Positions 16,674 through 26,434 of a DNA stretch of 51,365 nucleotides are shown here, in pieces (within the stretch, counting starts at the first letter, position 1; the number at the start of each line of letters is the position of its first letter). Source of the DNA: Desulfovibrio desulfuricans (GTDB lineage Bacteria; Desulfobacterota; Desulfovibrionia; Desulfovibrionales; Desulfovibrionaceae); the NCBI GenBank assembly GCA_015062205.1, contig SUVB01000014.1:1-51365 (forward strand), given 5' to 3'. The position numbers and the translations under genes were made by a program. The notes under the pieces were generated by a model. The model ran no database searches. It was given only the letters and a program-made list of their open reading frames with translations, and was not told the DNA's origin.

Positions 16674-17980
16674 GCCAGCGCCCCCACGATGCGCCGGAAG
16701 TCCGCGCCGCGTTCCTCATAGTTGCGGTAGAGGTCAAAACTTGAAGTCGCCGGAGCCAGCAACACCACGTCGCCCGCCTGCGCATTGGCGGAAACAAAAC
16801 GCACGGCCGGTTCCAGCGTCTCGTGCCAAGTCATGGGCACAAGCCCCTGCCAGGCCTTTTCAAAATGCTCCCGGCTCGCGCCGAACAGAGCCACCTCGCG
16901 CACCCTGTCCTTCACAAGTCCGCCCAGCGCCGCCAGGTCCCCGCCCTTGAACTTGCCGCCGCAAAGCAGGCGGACTGGCCGGTCAAAGGCCTCCAGCGCC
17001 ACCTTGAGGGAGGAAACCGTGGTGCATTTGGAATCGTTGACATAGAGCACCTGCCCGCGTTCGGCCACGCGCTCCAGCCGGTTGGGCAGCGGGGCAAAGC
17101 GCTCCACGGCCCGCGCCGCGCTGGCCTCCGTCACGCCGAAGAGGCGGCAGGCCTGCCAGGCGGCCTCCTCGTTCACGCGGTTATGCGCGCCCAGCAGGCG
17201 GCTGCGCGGAAAGCGCCCGCCCTCCGGCGTCTGCACATAGACCTTGCGCGCCCTGAGGCGGCGGCGTTCGGCCTCCTCCCGCAGGTCCGCGCCCAGCACG
17301 GCCAGGTCGCCCTCGTCCTGGCAGCGGAACAGGCGGAACTTGGCCTCCGTATATTCGGCCATGTCCCTGTGGTAATCCAGGTGATTGGGCGTAATGTTGA
17401 GCAGTATGCCCGCCCTGGGGCAAAATGTGGAACAGGCCTGCAGCTGGAAGCTGGAGACTTCCAGCACCAGCACGTCCGCCTTGCGTCCGCCGAGCACATA
17501 TTCGGAAAGGGGGGTGCCGATGTTGCCGCCCAGAAAGACGGCGTAGCCCTGCTCGTGCAGCATGGCGGCGGCCAGCGAGGCTGTGGTGGTCTTGCCGCTG
17601 GTGCCGGTGACGGCCAGCACGGGCTCGTCGTCCAGATAGCGCCATGCCAGTTCCATCTCTGCCAGAATCTCGGTGGATTCCGCCGTCACGAGCCCTTCCA
17701 GCTTCGCCACGGGCATGCCGGGACTGGGCACCACAAAGGAGGCGTCGTCAAACTGGCGCGGCGAATGCGCGCCCAGCTGCAACTCCACGCCCAGGGCCGT
17801 CAGCTCGGCGGCCAGCGCTTCCCTGCCCGACATGGCCTTGGGATTGCTGTCCAGAAGGCGCACCCTGGCCCCCGCACGGCGCAGCAGCCGCGCGGCGGCA
17901 ACGCCGGAACGGCCGGCGCCCACGACCACCGCCTGCTCACCGCTGCGCATGCGGCGGCCCCGAGTCTTTTCCAGTGCCAT
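16670..17980 (-). CDS. murD: UDP-MurNAc-L-alanine-D-glutamate ligase MurD
   Basis: ATP-dependent ligase of 436 residues that adds D-Glu to UDP-MurNAc-L-Ala. The Rossmann start (VVVGAGRSGVAAARLL), the ATP loop (VTGTSGKTTTASL), the NITPNHLDYH motif and the C-terminal YVNDSKCTT loop are intact. I chose the ATG at 17980 because GAGGAG precedes it; a TTG codon 18 bases earlier would place that site inside the gene. It follows mraY by 31 bases. Confidence 0.96.
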   Translation of the reverse strand: MALEKTRGRRMRSGEQAVVVGAGRSGVAAARLLRRAGARVRLLDSNPKAMSGREALAAELTALGVELQLGAHSPRQFDDASFVVPSPGMPVAKLEGLVTAESTEILAEMELAWRYLDDEPVLAVTGTSGKTTTASLAAAMLHEQGYAVFLGGNIGTPLSEYVLGGRKADVLVLEVSSFQLQACSTFCPRAGILLNITPNHLDYHRDMAEYTEAKFRLFRCQDEGDLAVLGADLREEAERRRLRARKVYVQTPEGGRFPRSRLLGAHNRVNEEAAWQACRLFGVTEASAARAVERFAPLPNRLERVAERGQVLYVNDSKCTTVSSLKVALEAFDRPVRLLCGGKFKGGDLAALGGLVKDRVREVALFGASREHFEKAWQGLVPMTWHETLEPAVRFVSANAQAGDVVLLAPATSSFDLYRNYEERGADFRRIVGALA

Positions 17981-18011
17981 ACCCCACTCCTCGAACAACA
18001 GTTGCTTCGCC

Positions 18012-19088
18012 CTAGCGCAGCTTCAGAACGGAGAGCGCCACAAGCCCCAGCAGAATGGACGTAATCCAGAACCGGATGATGATCTTTGATTCGGGCACGC
18101 CCTTGAGTTCAAAATGGTGATGCAGCGGCGCCATGCGAAAGATGCGCTTGCCGCCCGTCCAGCGGAAGTAACTCACCTGGAGAATGACGGAGAGCGTCTC
18201 AGCCACGAACAGCCCCCCCACCACGGAAAGCACCAGTTCCTGCTTGCACAGCAGCGCGAGATAGCCCAGCGCGCCGCCGATGGAAAGCGAGCCCACATCC
18301 CCCATGAAGACCTGCGCCGGGTAGGCGTTGAACCACAGGAAGCCCAGCCCCGCGCCCACCAGCGCGGCGCAGAACACCGTCACCTCGCCCACGCCGGACA
18401 TGTAGGGCACCAGCAGATACCCGGCAAAACGGGCATTGCCCGTGATGTAGATGAAGATGGAAAAAACAAGGCAGGCCACAATGGAAGGGCCGATGGCCAG
18501 CCCGTCCAGCCCGTCCGTCAGGTTGACGGCGTTGGACGCGGCCACCATGACGAACACGCCGAAGGGCAGATAGAACCAGCCCAGATCAAGGGTCACTTCC
18601 TTGAAAAAGGGAATGGTCAGCTTGCTGCTGTAGTTGGGGTCCATATAGAGCAGCACCATGGCCACGCAGGCCACCGCAATCTGTCCGCCCATCTTGGCCT
18701 TGCCGGAGATGCCCCTGTTCTGGTGATGGCGCAGTTTGGTCATGTCATCCCAGAAGCCCACGGCCCCGAAGCCCGCAAAGACCAGCAGGCTCTGCCAGAC
18801 ATACATGTTGGTCAGGTCGGACCACAGCAGCATGCTCGCCGACAGCGTGAACAGCATGAGCAGGCCGCCCATGGTGGGCGTGCCCGCCTTGGCGGCATGG
18901 GCCGCCACATCCTCATGGATGTACTGTCCGCATTTCAGACGGCGCAGCCGGGCGATGAAACGCGGCCCCAGCAGAATGGAGAGCACCAGGGCGGTAATGA
19001 GTGCGGCCAGCGAACGGAAGCTGATGTAGCGGAAGACGTTGAGCGCCGTCCATTCCGACGTGAGAGGAACAAGAAGATTGTAAAACAT
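18012..19088 (-). CDS. mraY: Phospho-MurNAc-pentapeptide translocase MraY
   Basis: Polytopic inner-membrane enzyme of 358 residues with about ten helices that couples phospho-MurNAc-pentapeptide to undecaprenyl phosphate, giving lipid I. The family signatures are present: GTPTMGGLL, the Asp pair in [22 protein letters not shown], the [13 protein letters not shown] loop and the C-terminal [12 protein letters not shown]. It is preceded by a 390-base spacer, the largest gap of the cluster. Confidence 0.97.
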   Translation of the reverse strand: MFYNLLVPLTSEWTALNVFRYISFRSLAALITALVLSILLGPRFIARLRRLKCGQYIHEDVAAHAAKAGTPTMGGLLMLFTLSASMLLWSDLTNMYVWQSLLVFAGFGAVGFWDDMTKLRHHQNRGISGKAKMGGQIAVACVAMVLLYMDPNYSSKLTIPFFKEVTLDLGWFYLPFGVFVMVAASNAVNLTDGLDGLAIGPSIVACLVFSIFIYITGNARFAGYLLVPYMSGVGEVTVFCAALVGAGLGFLWFNAYPAQVFMGDVGSLSIGGALGYLALLCKQELVLSVVGGLFVAETLSVILQVSYFRWTGGKRIFRMAPLHHHFELKGVPESKIIIRFWITSILLGLVALSVLKLR

Positions 19089-19478
19089 GCGGCCTTATCC
19101 GTTCGTTTGGTCACTGCGCGACCGTTGGCGTTGTTTCACCCTGAAAACCCAACCGTGCGGAGCCGCGGCAGCGCCTGTCCGCCCCTCCGTCCTCACGGCA
19201 AAGAAAAAGCTGTACCTGTTTTCTTGAGAAAGTCTAGATACGAGGATTTTTTTCCTCCGGCAAGTACCATGCGGCATCATGCTTCAACGAGGCAACTTCA
19301 GGTTGCGTTTGTACAAAAAGCCAAACCATACGCCGCGTGCTGTCGTCTCCATCCGCAGCTTCTTTCGCAGCAAGGGCTGAAACGCGGGAGAAGCACGGAA
19401 TTCCGCTTCGTTACGGCGTGGACGGCTGTGTTTACAGCCGCCTGAGCAGATACGCCTTGGAAGGGGCGCTGCCCCGGT
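19089..19478 (-). other. 390-base spacer inside the dcw cluster
   Basis: No gene is visible between murF and mraY, whereas most neighbours overlap or nearly touch. It contains the GAAAG-TCTAGATA word (19228-19240), GCAAC/GTTGC arms (near 19290-19305), and a GGCTGT/ACAGCC hairpin around 19425-19440, about 40 bases past the murF stop. A run of seven T (plus strand) lies at about 19247-19253. It could hold a terminator or attenuator and an internal promoter for mraY, but I see no convincing -35/-10 pair. Confidence 0.4.
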
Positions 19479-20900
19479 TCAGCAGGCGGGACAGGCGGCC
19501 GCCGTTCCAGCGTCCGGCACGCTGTCCAGAGCCCCGCGCAGCGCCTCAAGCAGGCATTCCAGCCTGTTGCCGCGCGAGCCCTTGAACAGGGCCACGCCGC
19601 CCGGCAGGCCTGCGGCCACGTCCTCCCATGCGCCGACAAACGCCGCCGCGTCCTCCACGGGCAGCCACGGCCCGGCATACCCGCCCGCGTTCAGCCCTAT
19701 GCGCACGGCCTCGCCCTGCCCGCCCTTCCAGAAGACGGCGGCAGGCCGGAGTGCGGCAAGATGCCGCCCCAGGGCCTCATGCTCGGCTGCGGCCAGGTCG
19801 CCCAACTCCAGCATTTCGCCCAGCACCGCCACAAAGGGCCGCGCTTTTGCCCGTTCCGCCGCCGCGTCCAGCATGCGGCGCATGGAAAGGGGGTTGGCGT
19901 TGTAGGTATCGTCGATGCACAGCCACGCTCCGGCCCGTATTTCACGAAAGCGCTGCTGCGGCAGGGAAGCCTGCGCCAGCCCCCGGGCCGTCTCCTCGGC
20001 CGTCAGGCCCAGCAGGTGGGCACAGGCGGCGACGGCGGCAACGTTTTCCGCGCCGTAGTGCCCGCGGAACGGGGCCGTGACCTCGCAGGGGTGTCCGGCA
20101 AGGCGCAGACGGTACACCCCGCGCCCGTCGTCCCCATCGGCGGGACCGACATAGGCAGCCTGATATTCCGCGTCCCCGTTCAGCGCGCTGAAGCAATGCA
20201 GCGCCGCGCCCGCAGCACGGGCTTCGCGCAGCAGGTCGGGATAGTCCGCGCAGACCAGCCCCGCGCCCCCGGCGGAAAGATGCTGCAGCATGCGCGTCTT
20301 GTGCCAGGCCACGCCCCTGCCGCCGAGGCCCTCGGTATGGCCCGCGCCCACATTGAGGATGAGCCCCACGTCCGGACGCAGCACGGAGGCCAGTTCCTCC
20401 ATGTCGCCCGCATGGCTGATGCCCGCCTCCATGACCCAGAACTCCTCGTCGCCGTCCGTTGCCAGCATGGCGCGGGGCATGCCGATCTGATTGTTGTTGT
20501 TCAGCGGGCTCCTGGCCGTCTTGCCGCGCACGGCCAGCGTCTGCGCCAGCACTTCCTTGACGGTTGTCTTGCCCGCCGTGCCCGTGACGCCGACAACTCT
20601 GGCCTTTGTCCGGCCGCGCCAGAGGGCGGCGATCTTTCCCAGCGCGCGCACCGTATCGTCCACGCGCAGCACAGGGATGCCCGCTTCAGGCAAGGCGCGC
20701 GAGGCCAGCAGGGCCGAGGCCCCGCGCTCCGCCGCCGCCCGCGCGTAATCGTGCCCGTCAACGCGGCTGCCGGGAATACAGACAAAGAGCGCGCCGGGGG
20801 CCGCCTCACGGCTGTCCGTGACGGCACAGTTCAGCGCAAGGCCGTCCGCCCGTTCGGGCAGGCCCAGATGTTCCGCAATCTCATTAAATGTCAGGCGCAA
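19479..20900 (-). CDS. murF: UDP-MurNAc-tripeptide-D-alanyl-D-alanine ligase MurF
   Basis: ATP-dependent ligase of 473 residues that adds D-Ala-D-Ala to the UDP-MurNAc tripeptide. The N-terminal domain (VTDSREAAPGALFVCIPG), the ATP loop (VTGTAGKTTVKEVLA), the NNNNQIGMP motif and CIDDTYNANPLSM are intact. The start overlaps the murE stop by 10 bases. The C-terminus is Cys/Ala-rich and slightly longer than usual. Confidence 0.96.
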   Translation of the reverse strand: MRLTFNEIAEHLGLPERADGLALNCAVTDSREAAPGALFVCIPGSRVDGHDYARAAAERGASALLASRALPEAGIPVLRVDDTVRALGKIAALWRGRTKARVVGVTGTAGKTTVKEVLAQTLAVRGKTARSPLNNNNQIGMPRAMLATDGDEEFWVMEAGISHAGDMEELASVLRPDVGLILNVGAGHTEGLGGRGVAWHKTRMLQHLSAGGAGLVCADYPDLLREARAAGAALHCFSALNGDAEYQAAYVGPADGDDGRGVYRLRLAGHPCEVTAPFRGHYGAENVAAVAACAHLLGLTAEETARGLAQASLPQQRFREIRAGAWLCIDDTYNANPLSMRRMLDAAAERAKARPFVAVLGEMLELGDLAAAEHEALGRHLAALRPAAVFWKGGQGEAVRIGLNAGGYAGPWLPVEDAAAFVGAWEDVAAGLPGGVALFKGSRGNRLECLLEALRGALDSVPDAGTAAACPAC

Positions 20901-22342
20901 TGGAAAAACTCCCGTACAACTTCCTGATCACTGTAATGGTGCTTGACGCCGTTCACGATCTGATAATCCTCGTGGCCCTTGCCCGCGATAAGCAGCGCGT
21001 CCTCCCTGCCGAGCATGTTCAGGGCCCTGATGGTGGCCTGCCTGCGATCCACGTCCACCACGACCTCTTTCGCTTCCGTAAGGCCCGGCAGCACATCTTC
21101 CAGAATGGCTTCCGGCTCCTCGAAGCGGGGATTGTCGGAAGTCAGCACGGCCACATCCGACCAGCGGGCCACGGCCGCGCCCATAAGCGGGCGCTTGGAG
21201 CGGTCGCGATTGCCGCCGCAGCCGAACACCGTGACAATGCGCCTGAATCCGGCCCCGCGCAGGGCCTTGAGCACATTCTCCAGCGCATCGGGCGTATGCG
21301 CGTAATCCACAAACACATTGAACCCCTGCGGATTCTCGATGCGCTCCAGACGCCCGCACACGCCGGTAAAACGCTCCAGCGCGCGGAAGGCGGCGGGCTC
21401 CAGCCCCATTTCCAGCGCCACGGCCTGCACCGCCAGCAGGTTGGAGGCGTTGAACGCGCCCACCAGCGGCGAACGCAGCTCCCACTGCCTGTCATCCAGA
21501 TGCATGCGCAAATGACAGCCCTCCGTCCCTGCGGAAAGCAGCTCGCCCCACAGATGCCGCTTGTTCAGCGCGCCCTTCTGCAAGCCGAAGGAGAGCGCCG
21601 CGGGGCACAACTCCAGCAGGCGACGACCCCAGGGATCGTCGGCATTGACGGCCATGGCCTTGTCCGGGCGCGGCAGTTCCAGAAAAAGGCGGGCCTTGAC
21701 CTTGAAATAGCTCTCCATGTCCTTGTGGTAGTCAAGGTGATCCTGCGTCAGATTGGTAAAGGCCGCGCCGGAAAAGGGCACGCCGCACACGCGCTGCTGG
21801 TCGATGGCATGGGAGGAGACCTCCATAACGGCCACGTCCACCCCGGCCCCGGCCATGCGGGCCAGCATGGAATGCACGCTCAGGGCGTCGGGGGTGGTCA
21901 GCGGCGCGGCCTCGTTGTGGCCGGGCCAGCGGTAGCCCACCGTGCCGATAACGCCCAGCTTGTGCCCGGCGTCGGCAAACAGCCGCTCCAGCAGATAGGA
22001 GCAGGTGGTCTTGCCGTTGGTGCCGGTGACGCCCACAACCCTGATGGGCAACTCGCCGGTGTGCCAGCGGGCCTCGGCCAGCCGCCAGAGGGCTTCGCGC
22101 GGGTCGCTGTGGCGCACCACGCGGCATCCGGCCGGGCAGGCAGCCCCCTCAGCCGCGCCGGGGCGACAGACGATGACGGCGGCCCCGGCCGCCACGGCGG
22201 CGGGAATGAAGCGCGCCCCATCCTCCCTGACGCCGGGCACGGCCACAAAGACGTCCCCTGGGCGCACCTGGCGCGAATCAACGCGCACTTCAAGGCCTCC
22301 GCGCCGGCACTGCTCAAGAAGGGCCGCAAATTCCCGTTCCAT
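20891..22342 (-). CDS. murE: UDP-MurNAc-L-alanyl-D-glutamate-2,6-diaminopimelate ligase MurE
   Basis: ATP-dependent ligase of 483 residues that adds the third residue of the stem peptide. The DSRQVRPGDVFVAVPG start, the ATP loop (VTGTNGKTTCSYLLE), NLTQDHLDYHKDM and VDYAHTPDALENVL are present. The substrate motif DNPR (in TSDNPRFEEP) is the one linked to meso-diaminopimelate rather than lysine, which supports a Gram-negative cell wall. It follows ftsI after 123 bases. Confidence 0.97.
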   Translation of the reverse strand: MEREFAALLEQCRRGGLEVRVDSRQVRPGDVFVAVPGVREDGARFIPAAVAAGAAVIVCRPGAAEGAACPAGCRVVRHSDPREALWRLAEARWHTGELPIRVVGVTGTNGKTTCSYLLERLFADAGHKLGVIGTVGYRWPGHNEAAPLTTPDALSVHSMLARMAGAGVDVAVMEVSSHAIDQQRVCGVPFSGAAFTNLTQDHLDYHKDMESYFKVKARLFLELPRPDKAMAVNADDPWGRRLLELCPAALSFGLQKGALNKRHLWGELLSAGTEGCHLRMHLDDRQWELRSPLVGAFNASNLLAVQAVALEMGLEPAAFRALERFTGVCGRLERIENPQGFNVFVDYAHTPDALENVLKALRGAGFRRIVTVFGCGGNRDRSKRPLMGAAVARWSDVAVLTSDNPRFEEPEAILEDVLPGLTEAKEVVVDVDRRQATIRALNMLGREDALLIAGKGHEDYQIVNGVKHHYSDQEVVREFFHCA

Positions 22343-22465
22343 ACGCTCGCTTCTCCTGGTTGCTCCGGGGCGCGCGCGGCATACAGTCCCTCAACCCCAC
22401 GCGCGGCGCGCGCCCCGGAAACATTCTTGTCGGCTGCCGGACGCAGCGTTTCTGTTTCCGCCCCC

Positions 22466-24601
22466 CTACCGCTCCGACAGCCAGAGAATATACTCCGCGG
22501 CCTTGCCCTCCTCCGGCCAGGCCGTGCCGGGGGCTGGCGTCTGCCGGACAACGCGGCTGCCCGACCCCTTGAGTTCGGGCACAACGCCCGCACGGGCGAA
22601 CAGTTCCACAGCATTGCGCACGGTCTTGCCCATCACGTCGGGCACCCGACTGCCCGCCCTGGCCAGATGCCCGGGCAGGCGCATGCCCTCAGGCTCGCGC
22701 ACCACCCGCGCCTTGCGGTTTTCCGTCTGGTACGGCACAACCATCCCGGCCAGCTTGAGACCGCGCTGCCGTTTTTTTTCAGCGCGAGCCTGCGCCTTGT
22801 TCTTTTCCGCATCGGCCACATGGCTCTCGTTGATCATGCCCATATAGGCGACCATGCGGGTGGCCACCTCCTGAAACACAGGCGCCGCCACCAGGCCTCC
22901 GTACTGGACGCGGACCGGCTCGTCCACCATGACAAGGATGAGATAGTGCGGCTTTTCCACGGGAAAGAAGCCCACAAATGAGGCAAGACGCTTGCTGCCG
23001 TAAGTTCCGGCCCTGCGGTCCGCCTTCTGGGCGGTGCCGGTCTTGCCGCCCACGGCAAGCCCTTCCACGCGGGCGCGGCGGCCGGTGCCGTCCTTGGCCG
23101 CCACCACGTCGTGCATCATGTTGATGACCTCGCGCGTGGCGGACGCGGAAAAGACGCGGGGATGTGCCTCCGTCACGAGGGATTCCTCGCGCACGAGACG
23201 CAGGGGTTTGTACACGCCGCCGTTCAGCAGGGTCAGATAAGCCTGGGCCATCTGCAGCCCGGTAACGGAGATGCTCTGCCCGAAGGAGGTGGACATGACG
23301 TCCACCTCGCTCCAGTCGCGGGGCGTGCGCAAAATGCCCCGGCTTTCGGACACGGGCACGCCGGTACGTTGCCCGAAGCCCAGCGCGTGCAGATACCTGT
23401 GGAAGGTCGGTATGCCCAGCATCAGCCCTATCTTGGCCATGCCGATATTGGAAGAATAGCGCAACACCTGGGACGCGGGCAAAATGCCCCGGGTCGAGGT
23501 GTCGCGGATGGTCACCCTTTTGGTTTCCCATTTGCCGCCCTCGCAGTCGATGGGCGTGCCGGGCGTGACCCTGCGCTCCTGCAGGGCGGCGGCCATCACA
23601 AAGGGCTTGAAGGTGGAACCCGGCTCCAGCGCGTCGGCCGCCAGCCGATTGCGGTAGATAAGCGGCGAGAATTCCTTGTAGTTGTTGGGGTTGAAGAAGG
23701 GATACTGCGCCCAGGCCAGAATGTCGCCCGAACTGATGTCCACCACCAGCGCGCCGCCCCAGCGGGCGTCGTTCTCGCGCACGGCGCGGGCCACCGCCTC
23801 TTCCACAAAAAACTGCATCTGGATGTCGAGCGTCAGGGTGAGGTCATCCCCCACGGGTTCGCTCTGCCCTTCCTCATGCAGGTAGAAGCGCCGCCCCATG
23901 GCGTCGCGCTGCACGATCTGCCGCGTGGGCGTGCAGCCGAGGCGCGCGTCCATGGAGCGCTCTATGCCCTCAAGCCCCTTGTCGTCCATGCCCACAAAGC
24001 CCAGAACCTGTCCGGCCATGTGCTTGAAGGGGTACACGCGGTCATATTCCTTGCTCAGGCCTATGCCGGGGATGTCGGCCCGGCGCACGGCTTCGGCGGT
24101 GTAGTCGTCCACCTTGCGCTTGAGCCAGACAAAACGGCGTTTGGTGCGGGAGAGATCATCGTAAAGCTTTTGCGGCTCCACCCCCAGAATGGGGCCAAGT
24201 GTGTCGGCCATGAGCCGGAAATCAGCGACTTCCTGCGGGCGCGCATAGACGGATTTGGCTTCCACGCTGCGGGCCAGCACCTGGCCGTTGCGGTCAAAAA
24301 TCATGCCGCGCCGCCCGCTGACCAGTTCGGAGGCCATATGCTGCCGACGGGCGCGATCGGCCAGGCGCGGCCCCTCGACCATCTGCAGATACCAGGCGCG
24401 CCCCCACAGTCCCGCCCAGAGCAGACAGAACATCACAACCACCAGCCGGATGCGCGCGCGCCCCCAGTCCACCTGCTGCAGCCAGGCGGGGCCCGACGTT
24501 TTGCGGGCCGTCGAAAGGTTGCGTGCAACTTCCTTTCTGACGGAGGGACGGCGTGTTACCTCACTGGGAACATTGCGCTTGCGGGAACCGAATCTGAACA
24601 T
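22466..24601 (-). CDS. ftsI: Septal transpeptidase FtsI (PBP3) with a PASTA domain
   Basis: Class B penicillin-binding protein of 711 residues that crosslinks septal peptidoglycan. A basic cytoplasmic tail and one membrane helix (about 50-70) precede the pedestal domain. The transpeptidase motifs are complete: SxxK in EPGSTFKP, SxN in YSSNIG and KTG in GGKTGTAQK. A C-terminal PASTA domain (about 645-711, RVPDVMGKTVRNAVELF) is added, which E. coli FtsI lacks. The extra length over E. coli FtsI is explained by the basic tail and PASTA domain. Confidence 0.95.
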   Translation of the reverse strand: MFRFGSRKRNVPSEVTRRPSVRKEVARNLSTARKTSGPAWLQQVDWGRARIRLVVVMFCLLWAGLWGRAWYLQMVEGPRLADRARRQHMASELVSGRRGMIFDRNGQVLARSVEAKSVYARPQEVADFRLMADTLGPILGVEPQKLYDDLSRTKRRFVWLKRKVDDYTAEAVRRADIPGIGLSKEYDRVYPFKHMAGQVLGFVGMDDKGLEGIERSMDARLGCTPTRQIVQRDAMGRRFYLHEEGQSEPVGDDLTLTLDIQMQFFVEEAVARAVRENDARWGGALVVDISSGDILAWAQYPFFNPNNYKEFSPLIYRNRLAADALEPGSTFKPFVMAAALQERRVTPGTPIDCEGGKWETKRVTIRDTSTRGILPASQVLRYSSNIGMAKIGLMLGIPTFHRYLHALGFGQRTGVPVSESRGILRTPRDWSEVDVMSTSFGQSISVTGLQMAQAYLTLLNGGVYKPLRLVREESLVTEAHPRVFSASATREVINMMHDVVAAKDGTGRRARVEGLAVGGKTGTAQKADRRAGTYGSKRLASFVGFFPVEKPHYLILVMVDEPVRVQYGGLVAAPVFQEVATRMVAYMGMINESHVADAEKNKAQARAEKKRQRGLKLAGMVVPYQTENRKARVVREPEGMRLPGHLARAGSRVPDVMGKTVRNAVELFARAGVVPELKGSGSRVVRQTPAPGTAWPEEGKAAEYILWLSER

Positions 24602-24649
24602 GGCATTTCCGGACAGGCATTAGTGTTGCTCGCGGGCAAGCTGGGCCGT

Positions 24650-24955
24650 TCAGTGCGTCTCCATGCGGCGTATCTGACCGGGCCTTGGCTCGCGCATCCC
24701 GAATTCCTGCGCCTTGCGGCGCAACTCGTAGGGCGAAAGCAAACGCTCGCGCTCCACCTCAAGCTTGGCCCTGAGGGCCTGCCGCTCGCGCAGCGTATTT
24801 TGCTGAATGTTGATGAAATACGTGGTGTCCATGCGTTCAATATTGCTCCACACGAGCACCAGCCCCATGACCATGCAGCTCAACAGGCCGAGAACAAGCA
24901 CAAGCAGCCAGCCCTTGCCGCCGCTCTGCCGCCGCGCGGGCAGGTTGCGGGTCAT
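24650..24955 (-). CDS. ftsL: FtsL-like cell division protein
   Basis: Small bitopic protein of 101 residues: short basic cytoplasmic tail, one membrane helix (about 16-36), then a periplasmic heptad-rich segment (about 45-80) ending in ELRRKAQEFGMREP, a typical FtsL pattern. It would form a coiled coil with FtsB and activate FtsW-FtsI. The call rests on topology and on its place between rsmH (4-base overlap) and ftsI, since the family is poorly conserved. Confidence 0.82.
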   Translation of the reverse strand: MTRNLPARRQSGGKGWLLVLVLGLLSCMVMGLVLVWSNIERMDTTYFINIQQNTLRERQALRAKLEVERERLLSPYELRRKAQEFGMREPRPGQIRRMETH

Positions 24956-25932
24956 GGCGCCGCGGCCTCGGCTATTTTTTCCACCGCGCGCAGCTTGGCG
25001 CTGCCGGCGCGCGGGTTGACGGCCAGTTCCGCAGGAGCGGCGGTCACCGGCTTCTTGAACAGGATGCGCACCTCTGGTTCATGCCCGCACACGCATACCG
25101 GCACATGACGGGGACAGCGGCAGCCTTCGGCCCAGCGGCGCATGGCCCGCTTGACCATGCGGTCTTCCAGCGAATGAAAGGTGATGACGGCCAGCCGCCC
25201 GCCGATGGTCAGATGGGCCAGGATGCGGTCAAGAAAACGCTCAAGCTCGCCCAACTCGTCATTGACGGCCATGCGCAGGGCCTGGAAGGTGCGCGTGGCC
25301 GGATGCCGCCGTGCCCTGGCCCGCCAGGCGGGCGGATAGGCCCGCTCCACCAGCGCCGCCAGTTCGGCCGTCGTGTCGATGCTGGCCTTCTGCCGCGCTT
25401 CCACGATGACGCGGGCAATACGTCCGGCCTGCGGTTCTTCCCCCAGCGTGGCGATGCATTCCTTGAGTCTGGCGAAACTTTCGCGGTTGACCCAGTGCCA
25501 GGCAGAGGGGCGGCCGGAACGCTGATCCATGCGCATGTCCAGCGGACCGTCCCCGTTGAAGCTGAAGCCGCGCCGCGCCTCATCCAGCTGCAGGGAAGAG
25601 ACGCCGATATCCAGCAGAACGCCGTCCACCTTCTCCCAGCCGAGTTCTTCCAGGGCGCGGGGAAATTCGCTGTACACCTCATGGAACAGATGCGCTCGCG
25701 CCCCGAAGGGGGCCAGCCGCTCGCGCGCCAGAGCCAGGGCTTCCTCATCCCGGTCCAGACCGCACAACTCAATGCCCGGCGCGGCGTCCAGCACGGCCGC
25801 AGCGTGCCCGGCCAGGCCAAGGGTGCCGTCAAGATACCGGCCGCCGGCGCGCGGCGCGAGCGCAGCCAGCGTTTCGGCGGGCAGCACGGGAATGTGCCGC
25901 GCCCGTTCCCCGATATGATGCAGCATTTCCAT
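24952..25932 (-). CDS. rsmH: 16S rRNA m4C1402 methyltransferase RsmH
   Basis: SAM-dependent methyltransferase of 326 residues (formerly MraW) that N4-methylates C1402 in the 16S rRNA decoding centre. The family start HIPVLPAETLAAL, the SAM loop YLDGTLGLAGHAAAVL, LLDIGVSSLQLDEARRGFSF, MAVNDELGELERFL and the C-terminal FHSLEDRMVKR are clear. The SAM loop reads GLAGHA where GxGGHS is usual, a mild deviation. It follows mraZ by 15 bases. Confidence 0.96.
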   Translation of the reverse strand: MEMLHHIGERARHIPVLPAETLAALAPRAGGRYLDGTLGLAGHAAAVLDAAPGIELCGLDRDEEALALARERLAPFGARAHLFHEVYSEFPRALEELGWEKVDGVLLDIGVSSLQLDEARRGFSFNGDGPLDMRMDQRSGRPSAWHWVNRESFARLKECIATLGEEPQAGRIARVIVEARQKASIDTTAELAALVERAYPPAWRARARRHPATRTFQALRMAVNDELGELERFLDRILAHLTIGGRLAVITFHSLEDRMVKRAMRRWAEGCRCPRHVPVCVCGHEPEVRILFKKPVTAAPAELAVNPRAGSAKLRAVEKIAEAAAP

Positions 25933-25947
25933 CCTGTCCGGTCCGGC

Positions 25948-26394
25948 CTAAAGGCTGATTTGCAGATTCAGTCCGGCAAGTTCGGCGGAGACGTCTTCCA
26001 CAGCCAGCGCGTCGAACCGCTCCTGATCCCATATTTCAAACTTGTTCAGCATGCCCACCAGCATGACGTCCTTGTGCAGCCCCGCCTCGCGCATGAGCGC
26101 CTGCGGAATGCGCACGCGGCCCTGGGCGTCCGGCTCCATCTCCTGCGCCAGGCCCATGACCTTGCTTTTGAAGCGGGAAAGACGCTCATTGAGGGCGGAT
26201 ATGCCGCTCAACTGCTCCGTCACCGTCTCCCAGTCCGCGGGAAGATAGGCCACAAGACGCCCGTAAAAAGCGGTCAACCAGAAGACGCCCGTGCCGCCCT
26301 CGGCGCAGAGACCTTCGCGGTACTCCGGGGGAAGCATCAGGCGGCCCTTGGCGTCAAGGCTGCGTGAAAGGCTTTTGTTGAACAGCTTTTTCAC
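25948..26394 (-). CDS. mraZ: Transcriptional repressor MraZ
   Basis: DNA-binding protein of 148 residues with two SpoVT/AbrB-like domains (SLDAKGRLMLPPEYREGL; DAQGRVRIPQALMREAGL) that forms a ring-shaped oligomer and controls the dcw operon. The first codon is GTG at 26394; no upstream in-frame ATG is possible because the promoter lies there. No ribosome binding site is visible, and the start codon lies in phase with the upstream MraZ boxes. First gene of the cluster. Confidence 0.93.
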   Translation of the reverse strand: MKKLFNKSLSRSLDAKGRLMLPPEYREGLCAEGGTGVFWLTAFYGRLVAYLPADWETVTEQLSGISALNERLSRFKSKVMGLAQEMEPDAQGRVRIPQALMREAGLHKDVMLVGMLNKFEIWDQERFDALAVEDVSAELAGLNLQISL

Positions 26395-26434
26395 AATTTA
26401 CCACTTTTTACTATTTTTTCCCACTTTTTCCCAC
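26390..26434 (-). promoter_or_regulatory. MraZ box array overlapping the mraZ start
   Basis: On the minus strand GTGGG (26434-26430), GTGGG (26424-26420), degenerate ATAGT (26414-26410) and GTGGT (26404-26400) recur every 10 bases. GTGAA, containing the start codon, falls at the next step. This matches the known MraZ site of GTGG repeats spaced by 5 bases. The first box begins on the last base of the -10 element, so bound MraZ would cover the transcription start and the ribosome entry site. Confidence 0.8.
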
